Shown piece after piece: positions 31,895 through 43,250 of a stretch of 64,000 nucleotides of DNA. The stretch comes from Leptobrachium leishanense (taxonomy: Eukaryota; Chordata; Amphibia; Anura; Megophryidae). Every line of letters starts with the position of its first letter. Within the stretch, counting starts at the first letter, position 1. The position numbers were made by a program, and so were the translations under genes. The notes beneath the pieces are model-generated. The model had not been told where the DNA came from, ran no database searches, and worked only from the letters and a program-made list of their open reading frames with translations. The DNA lies in NCBI GenBank assembly GCA_009667805.1, contig CM019070.1:60020735-60084734 (forward strand), written 5' to 3'.

Positions 31895-34800
31895 GCCCCA
31901 GCTCATGGATAATGCCCCCAGCACAAGGATATTGCCACAGCACATGGATACTGCCCCAGCTCATAGGATATGCTGCAGCTCATGGATATGCCCCAGCACA
32001 TGGATATGCCCCAGCTCATGGATTGCCCCAGCTCATGGATTGCCCCAGCTCATGGGATATGCCCCAGCTCATGGGATATGCCCCAGCTCATGGATTGCCC
32101 CAGCTCATGGATTGCCCCAGCTCATGGGATATGCCCCAGCTCATGGGATATGCCCCAGCTCATGGATTGCCCCAGCTCATGGGATATGCCCCAACTCATG
32201 GATACTGCCCCAGCTCATGGATATGCCCCAGCACATGGATATGCCCCAGCACATGGATATGCCCCAGCTCATGGATTTTCCCAGCTCATGGGATATGCCC
32301 CAGCTCATGGATTGCCCCAGCTCATGGGATATGCCCCAGCTCATAGGATATGCTGCAGCTCATGGATATGCCCCAGCACATGGATATGCCCCAGCACATG
32401 GATATGCCCCAGCTCATGGATTGCCCCAGCTCATGGATTGCCCCAGCTCATGGGATATGCCCCAGCTCATGGGATATGCCCCAGCTCATGGGATATGCCC
32501 CAGCTCATGGATTGCCCCAGCTCATGGATTGCCCCAGCTCATGGGATATGCCCCAGCTCATGGGATATGCCCCAGCTCATGGATTGCCCCAGCTCATGGG
32601 ATATGCCCCAACTCATGGATACTGCCCCAGCTCATGGATATGCCCCAGCACATGGATATGCCCCAGCTCATGGATTTTCCCAGCTCATGGGATATGCCCC
32701 AGCTCATGGATTGCCCCAGCTCATGGGATATGCTCCAGCTCATGGGATATGCCCCAGCTCATGGATTGCCCCAGCTCATGGGATATGCCCCAGCTCATGG
32801 ATGTGCCCCAGCTCATGGATACTGCCCCAGCTCATGGGATATGCCCCAGCTCATGGATTGCCCCAGCTCATGGATTGCCCCAGCTCATGGATATGCCCCC
32901 CAGCTCATGGATACTGCCCCCCAGCTCATGGATATTGCCCCAGCACATGGATTATGCCCCAGCTCATGGATACTGCCCCAGCTCATGGATATGCCCCAGC
33001 ACATGGATATGCCCCAGCTCATGGATTGCCCCAGCTCATGGGATATGCCCCAGCTCATGGATTGCCCCAGCTCATGGGATATGCCCCAGCTCATGGGATA
33101 TGCCCCAGCTCATGGATTGCCCCAGCTCATGGGATATGCCCCAGCACATGGATACTGCCCCAGCTTATGGGATATGCCCCAGCTCATGGATATGCCCCAG
33201 CTCATGGATTGCCCCAGCTCATGGGATATGCCCCAGCTCATGGATTGCCCCAGCTCATGGGATATGCCCCAGCTCATGCATTGCCCCAGCTCATGGGATA
33301 TGCTCCAGCTCATGGGATATGCCCCAGCTCATGGGATATGCCCCAGCTCATGGATTGCCCCAGCTCATGGATTGCCCCAGCTCATGGGATATGCCCCAGC
33401 TCATGGATTGCCCCAGCTCATGGGATATGCCCCAGCTCATGGATTGCCCCAGCTCATGGATTGCCCCAGCTCATGGGATATGCCCCAGCTCATGGATACT
33501 GCCCCAGCTCATGGGATATGCCCCAGCTCATGGATTGCCCCAGCTCATGGGATATGCCCCAGCTCATGGGATATGCCCCAGCTCATGGATACTGCCCCAG
33601 CTCATGGGATATGCCCCAGTTTATGGATTGCCCCAGCTCATGGGATATGCCCCAGTTCATGGATTGCCCCAGCTCATGGGATATGCCCCAGCTCATGGGA
33701 TATGCCCCAGCTCATGGATATGCCCCCCAGCTCATGGATACTGCCCCCAGCTCATGGATACTGCCCCCAGCTCATGGATAATGCCCCCAGCACATGGATA
33801 TTGCCCCAGCACATGGATTATGCCCCAGCACATGGATACTGCCCCAGCTCATGGATATGCCCCAGCTCATGGATACTGCCCCAGCTCATGGGATATGCCC
33901 CAGTTTATGGATTGCCCCAGCTCATGGGATATGCCCCAGCTCATGGATTGCCCCAGCTCATGGGATATGCCCCAGCTCATGGATTGCCCCAGCTCATGGG
34001 ATATGCCCCAGCTCATGGGATATGCCCCAGCTCATGGATACTGCCCCAGCTCATGGGATATGCCCCAGCTCATGGATTACCCCAGCTCATGGATTGCCCC
34101 AGCTCATGGGATATGCCCCAGCTCATGGATTGCCCCAGCTCATGGGATATGCCCCAGCTCATGGGATATGCCCCAGCTCATGGATACTGCCCCAGCTCAT
34201 GGGATATGCCCCAGCTCATGGGATATGCCCCAGCTCATGGATACTGCCCCAGCTCATGGGATATGCCCCAGCTTATGGATTGCCCCAGCTCATGGGATAT
34301 GCCCCAGTTCATGGATTGCCCCAGCTCATGGATTGCCCCAGCTCATGGGATATGCCCCAGCTCATGGATATGCCCCAGCTCATGGATACTGCCCCCCAGC
34401 TCATGGATACTGCCCCCAGCTCATGGATACTGCCCCCAGCTCATGGATAATGCCCCCAGCACATGGATATTGCCCCAGCACATGGATACTGCCCCAGCTC
34501 ATGGGATATGCCCCAGCTCATGGATATGCCTCAGCACATGGATATGCCCCAGCACATGGATATGCCCCAGCTCATGGATTGTCCCAGCTCATGGGATATG
34601 CCCCAGCTCATGGATTGCCCCAGCTCATGGGATATGCCCCAGCTCATGGATATGCCCCAGCTCATGGATACTGCCCCAGCTTATGGGATATGCCCCAGTT
34701 TATGGATTGCCCCAGCTCATGGATTGCCCCAGCTCATGGATATGCCCCAGCACATGGATTGCCCCAGCTCATGGATTGCCCCAGCTCATGGGATATGCCC

Positions 34801-34968
34801 CAGCTCATGGTATTGCCCCAGCTCATGGGATATGCCCCAGCTCATGGGATTGCCCCAGCTCATGGGATATGCCCCAGCTCATGGGATTGCCCCAGCTCAT
34901 GGGATTGCCCCAGCTCATGGGATATGCCCCAGCTCATGGATTGCCCCAGCTCATGGATTCCTCCCCCC
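31895..34968 (+). repeat. 3-kb satellite in element C copy 1
   Basis: About 165 units of 17, 18 or 19 bp: CCCCAGCTCATGGATTG, CCCCAGCTCATGGATATG, CCCCAGCTCATGGGATATG, with CAGCACATGG and GGATACTG variants. Higher-order repetition is visible: TCATAGGATATGCTGCAGCT recurs at 31961 and 32341 (period 380), and a CCCCCAGCACATGGATATTG block recurs near 32930, 33785 and 34452. The last unit before the palindrome reads CCCCAGCTCACCTGG. All three + frames stay open for long distances because no unit holds a stop. Confidence 0.95.
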
Positions 34969-34978
34969 CAGCTCACCT

Positions 34979-35166
34979 GGAGCTCTCCGCGATACTTACT
35001 TTCCTGGGCGATGCCGGGAAAGTCTTTGCGCATTACGCTCGTTGGAAGGACCCCAGCCGTGACCACGTGGGACCATGTGATCGCGGCTGGGGACCTTCCA
35101 ACGAGCGCATGCAGGGAAACTTTCCCGGCGTCTCCCAGGAAGGTAAGTATCATCGCGGAGAGCTCC
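34979..35166. repeat. GC-rich palindrome 1 of element C copy 1
   Basis: Arms GGAGCTCTCCGCGATACTTA and its complement, with CGCTCGTTGGAAGG inside, meet at a centre reading GACCACGTGGGACCATGTGA. Confidence 0.85.
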
Positions 35167-35204
35167 AGGTGCCTTTCCGAATGCTCTATCAGCATTCGGA
35201 CAGG

Positions 35205-35400
35205 CTCTGCAGCTGCTCACTGTTACATACTTACCTTCCTGGGCGATGCTGGGAAAGCTTCTGCGCGTGCGCTCGTTGGAAGGACCCCAGCCGCGATCAC
35301 ATGGTCCCACATGGTCGCGGCTGGGGGCCTTCCAACGAGCGCAACGCGCGAAGACTTTCCTGGCGTCGCCCAGGAAGGTAAGTATCGCGGAGAGCATTCG
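35205..35400. repeat. GC-rich palindrome 2 of element C copy 1
   Basis: CTTACCTTCCTGGGCGATGC pairs with GCGTCGCCCAGGAAGGTAAG around GATCACATGGTCCCACATGG. It is a diverged copy of palindrome 1, so the module was duplicated within the element. Confidence 0.85.
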
Positions 35401-36689
35401 GACAGCCGCCCCAGCCCTCGGATGCCGGCAAGCCGGCTCAATGCCGGCTTCCGGTATCGGGAAAAATATCGGGGGTACTGCAGGAGTTTCAAGTACTCCT
35501 GCAGTACCCGGTATCGGCACCGATACCGATACTAGAATCGGTATCGGTGCAACCCTAGTGTGTACTATTGTGTTTCTCAGACATGCAGCCTGTCACAGCT
35601 GCGGTGTGGAGTACTTCCCCCCCTCCCTTTTTTCCCTTTCTCTTCACTGGCAAAGGAAGCTGTTAAGACAGGAAGATGCAAAGGATTCTGGAACATGTAG
35701 TCTCAATTACAGAGGGCCTATGCAATTTGTCAGGAAGAGAACTACACCTCCCAGCAGTGCCTAAGGGAAGGGGCGTTTTCCAAGGGTGGAATTGCACGTG
35801 CAGAGTAAGGAGAAGGGGAGACTGCTGAGGCGAGCGATCCTATGTATGGATCGTGCGTCCAGAGGCTGCCTCGTGCATTCAGCGAAGGAGAGATCCAGTT
35901 GCCCTCACGTGTTGCCAGCACCAGCGGATCTTGCATCCAGCTGTCCTTGTGCATCCAGTGAAGAAGGGTTCCGTCTGCCTTCGTGTATGTTCCAGTGACA
36001 GAGGGAGCGACCGAGTACATTCAGCGGAGAAGAAATCCGGCTGTCCTTGAGTGATTCCAGCACTATAGATAGCGATCGAGCTTCCGTCCAAACGGAGAGA
36101 GGTATTCAGCCATCCTGCGTGAGTTGATATTGCTAACTTTATTGTCTGGCCTAGTTCTACTGCCCGCGCAGTTGCAGCTAAAAGGAGGATCGCTGCAATA
36201 ACAAATCTTGCTGTTCTGTGACACTTTGCGAAGATTTCTTTCTCAAATTGTGGAATACAAATATGGTTTCATGTTAAAGGAACCCAACGATAGAATCAAG
36301 GGCCCCACTGCTAGCAATCTTGAACGCTTGTATAATTTCCACTGGCCAGTGGTTAGGCAGAATGTATAAGGTTTAGAAAGGTTACTGATATTGGTTATGT
36401 TGATTATCGAACTGCACTGAAGTATGGTAAAGATTACTGTTTTGTTCATTCATTATTGAGTTGAATAGTAATGCTAAATTAACTCTTTTAATACTGTTAT
36501 ACTGTTGATTACTTTGTCCTACAAAGGGTTTCCTCACTAGTCCTAATAAACCCCTTTTTATTTAAAGTAATCTTGTCCTGGTATTACTTGGCGCCGAAGT
36601 TGGAGGTGGGTAATCACTGGAGTGAGACAGAAGGCCCGTCAAACTCAGCGACTCTCGCGGGAGTAGCGCTACATTTATTTTTTGTATTT

Positions 36690-36880
36690 ACTTACATCAT
36701 GGAAATATTTGGGGCACTATCATGTGCCTGTAGCTAAAATAGGGACTCTAAGGGGAAAAATTTGCGGTCGCAAATTACCCCTTAGTGTCCCCATTCTACA
36801 AGTAGATTATGAGGCAGGAGCTGAATCCAAAGCACAGATCGCAATGCATGCCCCACAGCCACCTTGACCACCAGGGATGT
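36690..36880. repeat. interspersed repeat R4, copy 1
   Basis: TAGCTAAAATAGGGACTCTA, CAAATTACCCCTTAGTGTCC and GAGCTGAATCCAAAGC parallel 39715-39846. No termini are identified. Confidence 0.5.
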
Positions 36881-37098
36881 ATAGGGACTGTAGAGTAGAA
36901 AAAGAGTCTCAGCGACTGTCCATGGGATGCGGCCAGCTGGACCCCAGAGTGTGCTGTGGGCCGAGATTAGGATGTGGCCAGGCACACCCCGTGCACACAC
37001 CTATGTTTTTCAAGTTAATATGCTAACACATTACACCCTAGTAGGCAAAGATACACTGTCAAAGACACACACACATACATATGCCACAAAAAGACACT

Positions 37099-37986
37099 CA
37101 GGGTTATTCAAAGAGAATCAAAGTCACCGCACGTTCAGTGACTTTTCGTTCTCTTCACTTCAGTGCGATTTGGCGATCCCATTTCGGTGACCCTGCAGTG
37201 TATTCAGCAAGCACCACAGGGCTGCCGTAATGCAGGGAAAAGTCGCCGCAAACCCGCCGCAAACTCACCGCAAAACGAGGACGAACGCACACCGAAACCC
37301 ACAAAACAATCTGGATTAATCCCGCCGAACACACCGGAGAAACCCGAGCAGGAGCCGATCACAGCGCATTCAGCCGCTGGAAAAAGCCGACACCGCAGAC
37401 GAAGGAGGTGAAGAGAAAAAAAAAACAGTACACTTGAAATTTTGAAAAGTGAAACGCTGTTTGCAAAGAAACTAATGAACGAAAATGTCTGAAATTTACA
37501 TATGAGATCCAGGGAATGATAATAAAAATGTCTGTTACAGAAAAAAGAAGAAAAATTTAAAAAAATCAGAAAAAAAGTTTTTTGAAAAAAAATCCCGAAA
37601 AATGCTTAAAAGATCCTAAAAAAATCTATAAATAAAGAGACTTTTTACTGCAGAATATTATAATCAACGGTTTATTAGATATTGAGTTAAAACGGGAATA
37701 TTTTTAACATTGAAGCCTATGGGATTCGCCTGAATAAATCTGCCGCATGAAGCCACAGGCAGGGCAATTGGGCAACTTTTCACTGCTGGTTTTTGTTCTC
37801 TGAATAGACGAAGCTATGGGGATTTAACTACCCTCGAACAGGCACCGTATGTGCAGATAATTTCGCCAACATTTGGTGAACTGCCTGCTCTCTGGATAGC
37901 TGAACGACCAAGAAAGGTAACCGAACGCTGATTTTCAGGGATCGGTTACCTTTCGGCAGCCATTCGAATCTCTTTGAATAACGCTG
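37099..37986. mobile_element. CAGGGTTATTC-family MITE, copy 3, TSD ACT
   Basis: CAGGGTTATTCAAAGAGAAT and GAATCTCTTTGAATAACGCTG form the ends. ACT flanks both sides (37096-37098, 37987-37989). It is inverted relative to 4625-5533. Non-coding. Confidence 0.87.
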
Positions 37987-38288
37987 ACTGACAAACAAAA
38001 AGACACACAGAATGACTCTACACTGACAGATACTGAAAAGCACTGAGAGAGACACAGACAAGGACACTGACAGAGACACCGACTAAGACACACACACACT
38101 AAAACAGACATAAACATTGGGAGAAAAACGGCATAAAAACTATCAAAGACAAGAAAAAATAATGAATGGTCAAGGTAAGTGCAGTTTCAATAACAAATTT
38201 ATTTTATACCACCGATGTGTGTGTGTGTGGGGGGGGGGAGGTCAGCACCGAGTCTAAATATGCCCCTGAAAGGACAAATAAAAATATA

Positions 38289-38937
38289 GGGCCCTATTAC
38301 GATCTTAACGCAAACGTTAACTCTCACTCGCGTGAGCATTAACGTTTTCCGCAGTATTTACTGCATATTACAATCCAAACGCAAACGGGTTGAAAAACCC
38401 GTTTGCGTTTGGTACCTTGCGCTTCTCTGCGCGAGGTTACTGTACTTTGCGCTCCCTATACTTAACATGGGAGCGCAAAGTGTTAATCAGCACTGGATTA
38501 CAAAGTCCAAGCGCTAATTAACGCCTAGCTCTGGTCAGTGAAAAGTTAACCAGAGCCAGAACCCAGGGGTTAACGGATTCCGCTTCTGCAGAATCCGTTA
38601 ACACCAGGCTTTAAAATAAAAAAAAAGCATCACATACTCACCCTAAGTCCCGTTGCGAGTACCGCGGCTCCAACCGCCTCCTCTGGCCGGCAGGAGCAGG
38701 GAAAGACTGGGGGAAAAAGTCCCCCCCAGTCTCTCCCTGCGTATCACTACGCCGACCGGCCGGATCTCGCGAGGCGAGATCCGGCTGGTCATGTGACCGG
38801 CAGGGGGGAACTCAATGGAGTCCTATTGAGTCCTCAATGGAGCATCCCTGATTTTAACGGGTGCAAACAATTTTTTGCACCTGCATTGTAATCTAGCGTT
38901 GCACCCGCTTTTTAACGCTAAGATTGTAATAGAGCCC
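38289..38937. mobile_element. foldback MITE with GGGCCCTATTACGATCTTA ends, TSD ATA
   Basis: GGGCCCTATTACGATCTTA pairs with TAAGATTGTAATAGAGCCC. ATA is on both sides (38286-38288, 38938-38940). A GC-rich palindrome inside centres on GATCTCGCGAGGCGAGATC (38764-38782). A second, partial copy is at 42708-43250. Three-base duplication suggests a Harbinger-like class. Confidence 0.75.
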
Positions 38938-38940
38938 ATA

Positions 38941-39600
38941 GTAAGAGCAGAGTGATAACTAAAAGACAACAAAACCTATATAGACAATAAAGGCAATATA
39001 GACAATAAAGGTTTTCCATCATTAACTTATCTCTTCTAATACAACTTCTAATATGTTTGTCAGTTGGGGAAAACAATGACATGTATTTTAAAAATATTTA
39101 ATTGCTACTATTCATTCCCTTATGAATAGAGCAAAATGGAGTGAATCCCTTTTGAGATGCTCAAGCTGGAAAGATAATTATCCTCTTGTGAAAACAATGG
39201 ATTTGGAAAGAATACATTCCCTTAAGAGTGCTTTGCCATTTATTAAAAAAAGGCAAACCAATAGGGACAAGTCACAATGGACTTTAAACAAAGATGCCAT
39301 AATGTAGGATGATCGTACCTGTCAGCCTCTTGAAAGCGGAAAGCAAAATAGTTTGTTACTCTATTTTATTTTAAATTGTAGTTGACTTTTGACATAATCC
39401 CAAAATGAAACCATGAGCACAAATCATATGATTGGTATGAATAACTGCATAACTGCAAATAGAATTTTCATTAGCATTGTGTGAACGAGATCACAGAGGT
39501 CTAGTAGGGTTACATAAATGAAGGTACATTTTTTTTCAAGGGATTCACAATACAATACAGCAGTTTATGCACTGTAAAGGTAAATAAAGTTAATTGGCCA
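38941..39600. other. no gene recognised
   Basis: AT-rich sequence without recognised repeats or coding pattern. Confidence 0.3.
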
Positions 39601-39604
39601 TTCA

Positions 39605-39690
39605 CAGGAGCGGACGGACCATAAGGGCTTTGGCCTACGAGTGGGCCCCATGAGTGTCACCCCAAGTCTTGTTAAGGCCTCCCAAGATAA
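39605..39690. mobile_element. solitary end of the CAGGGGCGGACTGACC hAT family
   Basis: CAGGAGCGGACGGACCATAA followed by GGGC and GTGGGCCCCATGAG resembles the termini at 23756 and 43462. No matching right end is found nearby. Confidence 0.45.
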
Positions 39691-39714
39691 AAATCCTATG
39701 GAAATAGTATCAGT

Positions 39715-39846
39715 GGTAAGCTAAAACATTAAACAGGGATGCTAATGGCGAAAAATTTGCAGTTTCAAATCTCCCATTAGTGTCCCCATTTTAAAAGTAG
39801 TTTAAAGTGCAGGCACTGAATACAGCAGCCTGCCCCGTAAGAGCCA
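39715..39846. repeat. interspersed repeat R4, copy 2
   Basis: Collinear with 36690-36880 through TAGTGTCCCCATTTTAAAAG and CTGAATACAGCAGCC. Its right edge abuts the hAT at 39847. Confidence 0.5.
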
Positions 39847-39931
39847 CACGGGTGTCAAAGACAAGGCCCGCGGGCCAAATCCGGCCCGCCAGACCTTGTC
39901 ATGTGGCCCGCCAGCCTTAAACTGGCCCGGG

Positions 39932-40203
39932 GGTTGAGGGGACCCAGATGCCGGGCAGGCGGGAGTGCCTGCCCGGTGACCTGAACAGTCCGTCCTGTTA
40001 AAGGGGATGCGGCTGTGTGCAGGCGCAGCCGGTCACGTGGTCCGGCTAATCAGGTGGTACTGAGTCTCTGTACCACCTGACTGGCCAGACCGCGTGACCT
40101 GTGCGCGCGCGCACGCACGCAGCCGCATCCCCTTCAACAGGACGGACTGTTCAGGTCACCGGGCAGGCACTCCCGCCTGCCCGGCATCTGGGTCCCCTCA
40201 ACC
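39932..40203. repeat. GC-rich palindrome of element D
   Basis: Arms run from GGTTGAGGGGACCCAGATGC to its complement ending at 40203, around CAGGTGGTACTGAGTCTCTG. Arms contain GGTCACGTGGTCCGG and ATGCGGCTG. The same palindrome, including the flanking CGGGCCAGTTT, occurs in element E (50629-50930). Confidence 0.92.
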
Positions 40204-40204
40204 C

Positions 40205-42562
40205 CTGCCGGAGCTGGGGCAAGTATCCAGGTGAGAGCTGGGGCAAATCCATGTGAGAGCTGGGGCAAATCCATGTGTGAGCTGGGGCAAATCCATTTGA
40301 GAGCTGGGGGCAAATCCATGTGAGAGCTGGGGGCAAATCCATGTGAGAGCTGGGGGCAAATCCATGAGCTGGGGCAAATCCATGAGCTGGGGGCAAATCC
40401 ATGAGCTGGGGCAAATCCATGAGCTGGGGCAAATCCATGTGAGAGCTGGGGCAAATCCATGAGGTGGGGCAAATCCATGTGTGAGCTGGGGCAAATCCAT
40501 GAGGTGGGGCAAATCCATGTGTGAGCTGGGGCAAATCCATGAGCTGGGGCAAATCCATGTGTGAGCTGGGGCAAATCCATGAGCTGGGGCAAATCCATGT
40601 GTGAGCTGGGGGCAAATCCATGAGCTGGGGGCAAATCCATGAGCTGGGGGCAAATCCATGTGTGAGCTGGGGCAAATCCATGTGTGAGCTGGGGCAAATC
40701 CATGAGCTGGGGCAAATCCACGTGTGAGCTGGGGCAAATCCATGAGCTGGGGCAAATCCATGAGCTGGGGCAAATCCACGTGTGAGCTGGGGCAAATCCA
40801 TGAGCTGGGGCAAATCCATGAGGTGGGGCAAATCCATGTGTGAGCTTGGGGCAAATCCATGAGCTGGGGCAAATCCATGAGCTGGGGCAGATCCATGAGC
40901 TGGGGCAAATCCATGTGAGAGCTGGGGCAAATCCATGAGGTGGGGCAAATCCATGTGTGAGCTGGGGCAAATCCATGTGTGAGCTGGGGCAAATCCATGA
41001 GCTGGGGCAAATCCATGAGCTGGGGCAAATCCATGTGAGAGCTGGGGCAAATCCATGAGGTGGGGCAAATCCATGTGTGAGCTGGGGCAAATCCATGTAT
41101 GAGCTGGGGCAAATCCATGTGTGAGCTGGGGGCAAATCCATGAGCTGGGGCAAATCCATGAGCTGGGGCAAATCCATGTGTGAGCTGGGGCAAATCCATG
41201 AGGTGGGGCAAATCCATGTGTGAGCTGGGGCAAATCCATGTGTGAGCTGGGGGCAAATCCATGAGCTGGGGGCAAATCCATGAGCTGGGGCAAATCCATG
41301 AGGTGGGGCAAATCCATGTGTGAGCTGAGGGCAAATCCATGAGGTGGGGCAAATCCATGTGTGAGCTGGGTCAAATCCATGTGTGAGCTGGGGCAAATCC
41401 ATGAGCTGGGGCAAATCCATGAGGTGGGGCAAATCCATGTGTGAGCTTGGGGCAAATCCATGAGCTGGGGCAAATCCATGAGCTGGGGGCAAATCCATGA
41501 GCTGGGGCAAATCCATGTGAGAGCTGGTGCAAATCCATGAGGTGGGGCAAATCCATGTGTTTGCTGGGACAAATCCATGTATGAACTGGGGCAAATCCAT
41601 GTGTGAGCTGGGGGCAAATCCATGTATGAGCTGGGGCAAATCCATGTGTGAGCTGGGGGCAAATCCATGAGCTGGGGCAAATCCATGAGCTGGGGCAAAT
41701 CCATGTGTGAGCTGGGGCAAATCCATGAGGTGGGGCAAATCCATGTGTGAGCTGGGGCAAATCCATGTGTGAGCTGGGGGCAAATCTATGAGCTGGGGCA
41801 AATCCATGAGCTGGGGCAAATCCATGAGGTGGGGCAAATCCATGTGTGAGCTGGGGCAAATCCATGAGGTGGGGCAAATCCATGTGTGAGCTGGGTCAAA
41901 TCCATGTGTGAGCTGGGGCAAATCCATGAGCTGGGGCAAATCCATGAGGTGGGGCAAATCCATGTGTGAGCTTGGGGCAAATCCATGAGCTGGGGGCAAA
42001 TCCATGAGCTGGGGCAAATCCATGTGAGAGCTGGGGCAAATCCATGAGGTGGGGCAAATCCATGTGTGAGCTGAGGCAAATCCATGTGTGAGCTGGGGCA
42101 AATCCATGTGTGAGCTGGGGCAAATCCATGAGCTGGGGGCAAATCCATGAGCTGGGGGCAAATCCATGAGCTGGGGCAAATCCATGTGAGAGCTGGGGCA
42201 AATCCATGAGCTGGGGGCAAATCCATGAGCTGGGGGCAAATCCATGAGCTGGGGCAAATCCATGTGAGAGCTGGGGCAAATCCATGAGGTGGGGCAAATC
42301 CATGTGTGAGCTGGGGCAAATCCATGTGTGAGCTGGGGGCAAATCCATGAGCTGGGGGCAAATCCATGAGCTGGGGCAAATCCATGAGGTGGGGCAAATC
42401 CATGTGTGAGCTGGGGCAAATCCATGAGGTGGGGCAAATCCATGTGTGAGCTGGGTCAAATCCATGTGTGAGCTGGGGCAAATCCATGAGCTGGGGCAAA
42501 TCCATGAGCTGGGGCAAATCCGTGAGCTGGGGCAAATCCATGAGCGGGGCATATCCATGTGT
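40205..42562 (-). repeat. 2.4-kb satellite in element D
   Basis: Units of 18 or 22 bp: on the minus strand CCCCAGCTCATGGATTTG and CCCCAGCTCACACATGGATT plus TG, with a CCCCACCTCATGG variant. The first unit beside the palindrome reads CTCTCACCTGGATA, as in element E. Minus-strand frames of up to 769 codons are by-products of stop-free units. Confidence 0.95.
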
Positions 42563-42707
42563 GAACAAAAAACAGTAATAATTGAATGCAGTGACAATAA
42601 TTTATGATAATAAAGAGTGGACACATAGTCCTACAGATACAACTGGCCCTTTGAGGGTGACCAAACTGCTGATGCGGCCCCGATGACATTTGAGTTTGAC
42701 ACCCCTG

Positions 42708-43250
42708 CGCTAGTATCTAGGATGCTTGCAGCAGCGCTACCACGCCGTCGTGAGCATCCCCTCCATGGAGTCTGTAGGACTGAACACAGGTAGCTTCTGC
42801 TACTGGGTCACATGGCCTACAGGATCTCGCCTCTCGTAAGATCCTGGAGGTCCGCGGAGGGGGACTGGCAAATTTTCCCCCAGTCTCACTCTGCTCCCGG
42901 GGGCCAGAAGCGGCGGATCGAGCCACTGTTCTTGCTGTGGGATGAGAGGTGAGTATGTGATTTTTTTTGGGGGGGTTCCAGCTGCTGCTAACTGATTCCT
43001 CAGAAGCGGAATCATTTAACTACAGCATAGAGCTGTGGCTAACTTAACAGTTAGCTGCATCAGTGAGTAATTAGCTTTTGGGCTTTGTGATCCTAATTAC
43101 TCCTTGCTTTCTCTTTGCGCTCCCCATGTTAAGTATAGGGAGCGCAAAGTACAGTAAGCTTGCACTAAAAGCACTAATAGTGATTCGCTAATGGATTTTT
43201 TAACCCCGTTAACAATCGGGAGGTGATCTGGCCATAACGCAATCACCTCA
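42708..43250. mobile_element. partial copy of the 38289-38937 MITE, inverted
   Basis: TTGCGCTCCCCATGTTAAGT and GGGAGCGCAAAGTACAGTAA are complements of 38440-38480. The GC-rich part (CAGGATCTCGCCTCTCGTAA) is also inverted relative to that copy. The outer part next to element D is missing. Confidence 0.5.

Larger units (their letters stand above)
28517..35557. mobile_element. satellite-bearing hAT element, family C copy 1, TSD GTGTGTAC
   Basis: TAGGGATG at the left is cut by the LTR retrotransposon and resumes at 31762 as GGATGCACCGATACCAC. The right end reads GGTATCGGTGCAACCCTA. GTGTGTAC flanks both sides exactly (28509-28516, 35558-35565). Order inside: nested LTR element, subterminal repeats of ACGAGTACCGATAC, 3-kb satellite, two GC-rich palindromes, CGATACCGATAC subterminal repeats. 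No transposase. Copy 2, inverted, lies at 60070-62516. Confidence 0.93.
28485..36673 (+). mobile_element. LTR-like repeat hosting the 7-kb hAT nest
   Basis: TGTAGCGCAGGCTACTTGAA at the left and AGTAGCGCTACA at the right give TG...CA ends. AATAAACCCC near 36545 could be a polyadenylation signal. With the hAT removed the repeat is about 1.15 kb. Flanks (ATTTG, TTTAT) do not form a clean duplication, so solo-LTR status is tentative. Confidence 0.4.
39847..42707. mobile_element. satellite-bearing hAT element, family D
   Basis: CACGGGTGTCAAAG at the left and GTTTGACACCCCTG at the right are the ends of a widespread hAT type, with GGCCCGCGGGCC and GGCCCCGATGACATTTGAG subterminal sequence. Order inside: palindrome, then satellite in minus orientation. 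The flanks (AAGAGCCA and CGCTAGTA) do not match, so either a later rearrangement or recombination between two copies removed the duplication. No transposase. Confidence 0.82.

Noticed and set aside
31692..35535. Giant overlapping plus-strand reading frames (up to 1229 codons) over the C copy 1 satellite
   Set aside because: The 17-19 bp units have no stop in any plus frame, so all three frames stay open. The products (PQLMDMP, PSSWICP, PAHGYA) are three readings of one motif, with no domain or non-repeat core.
40134..42624. Long minus-strand frames (769, 517 and 386 codons) over the D satellite
   Set aside because: Same arithmetic: stop-free tandem units. No conserved start, no domain, and the frame runs on into the palindrome.
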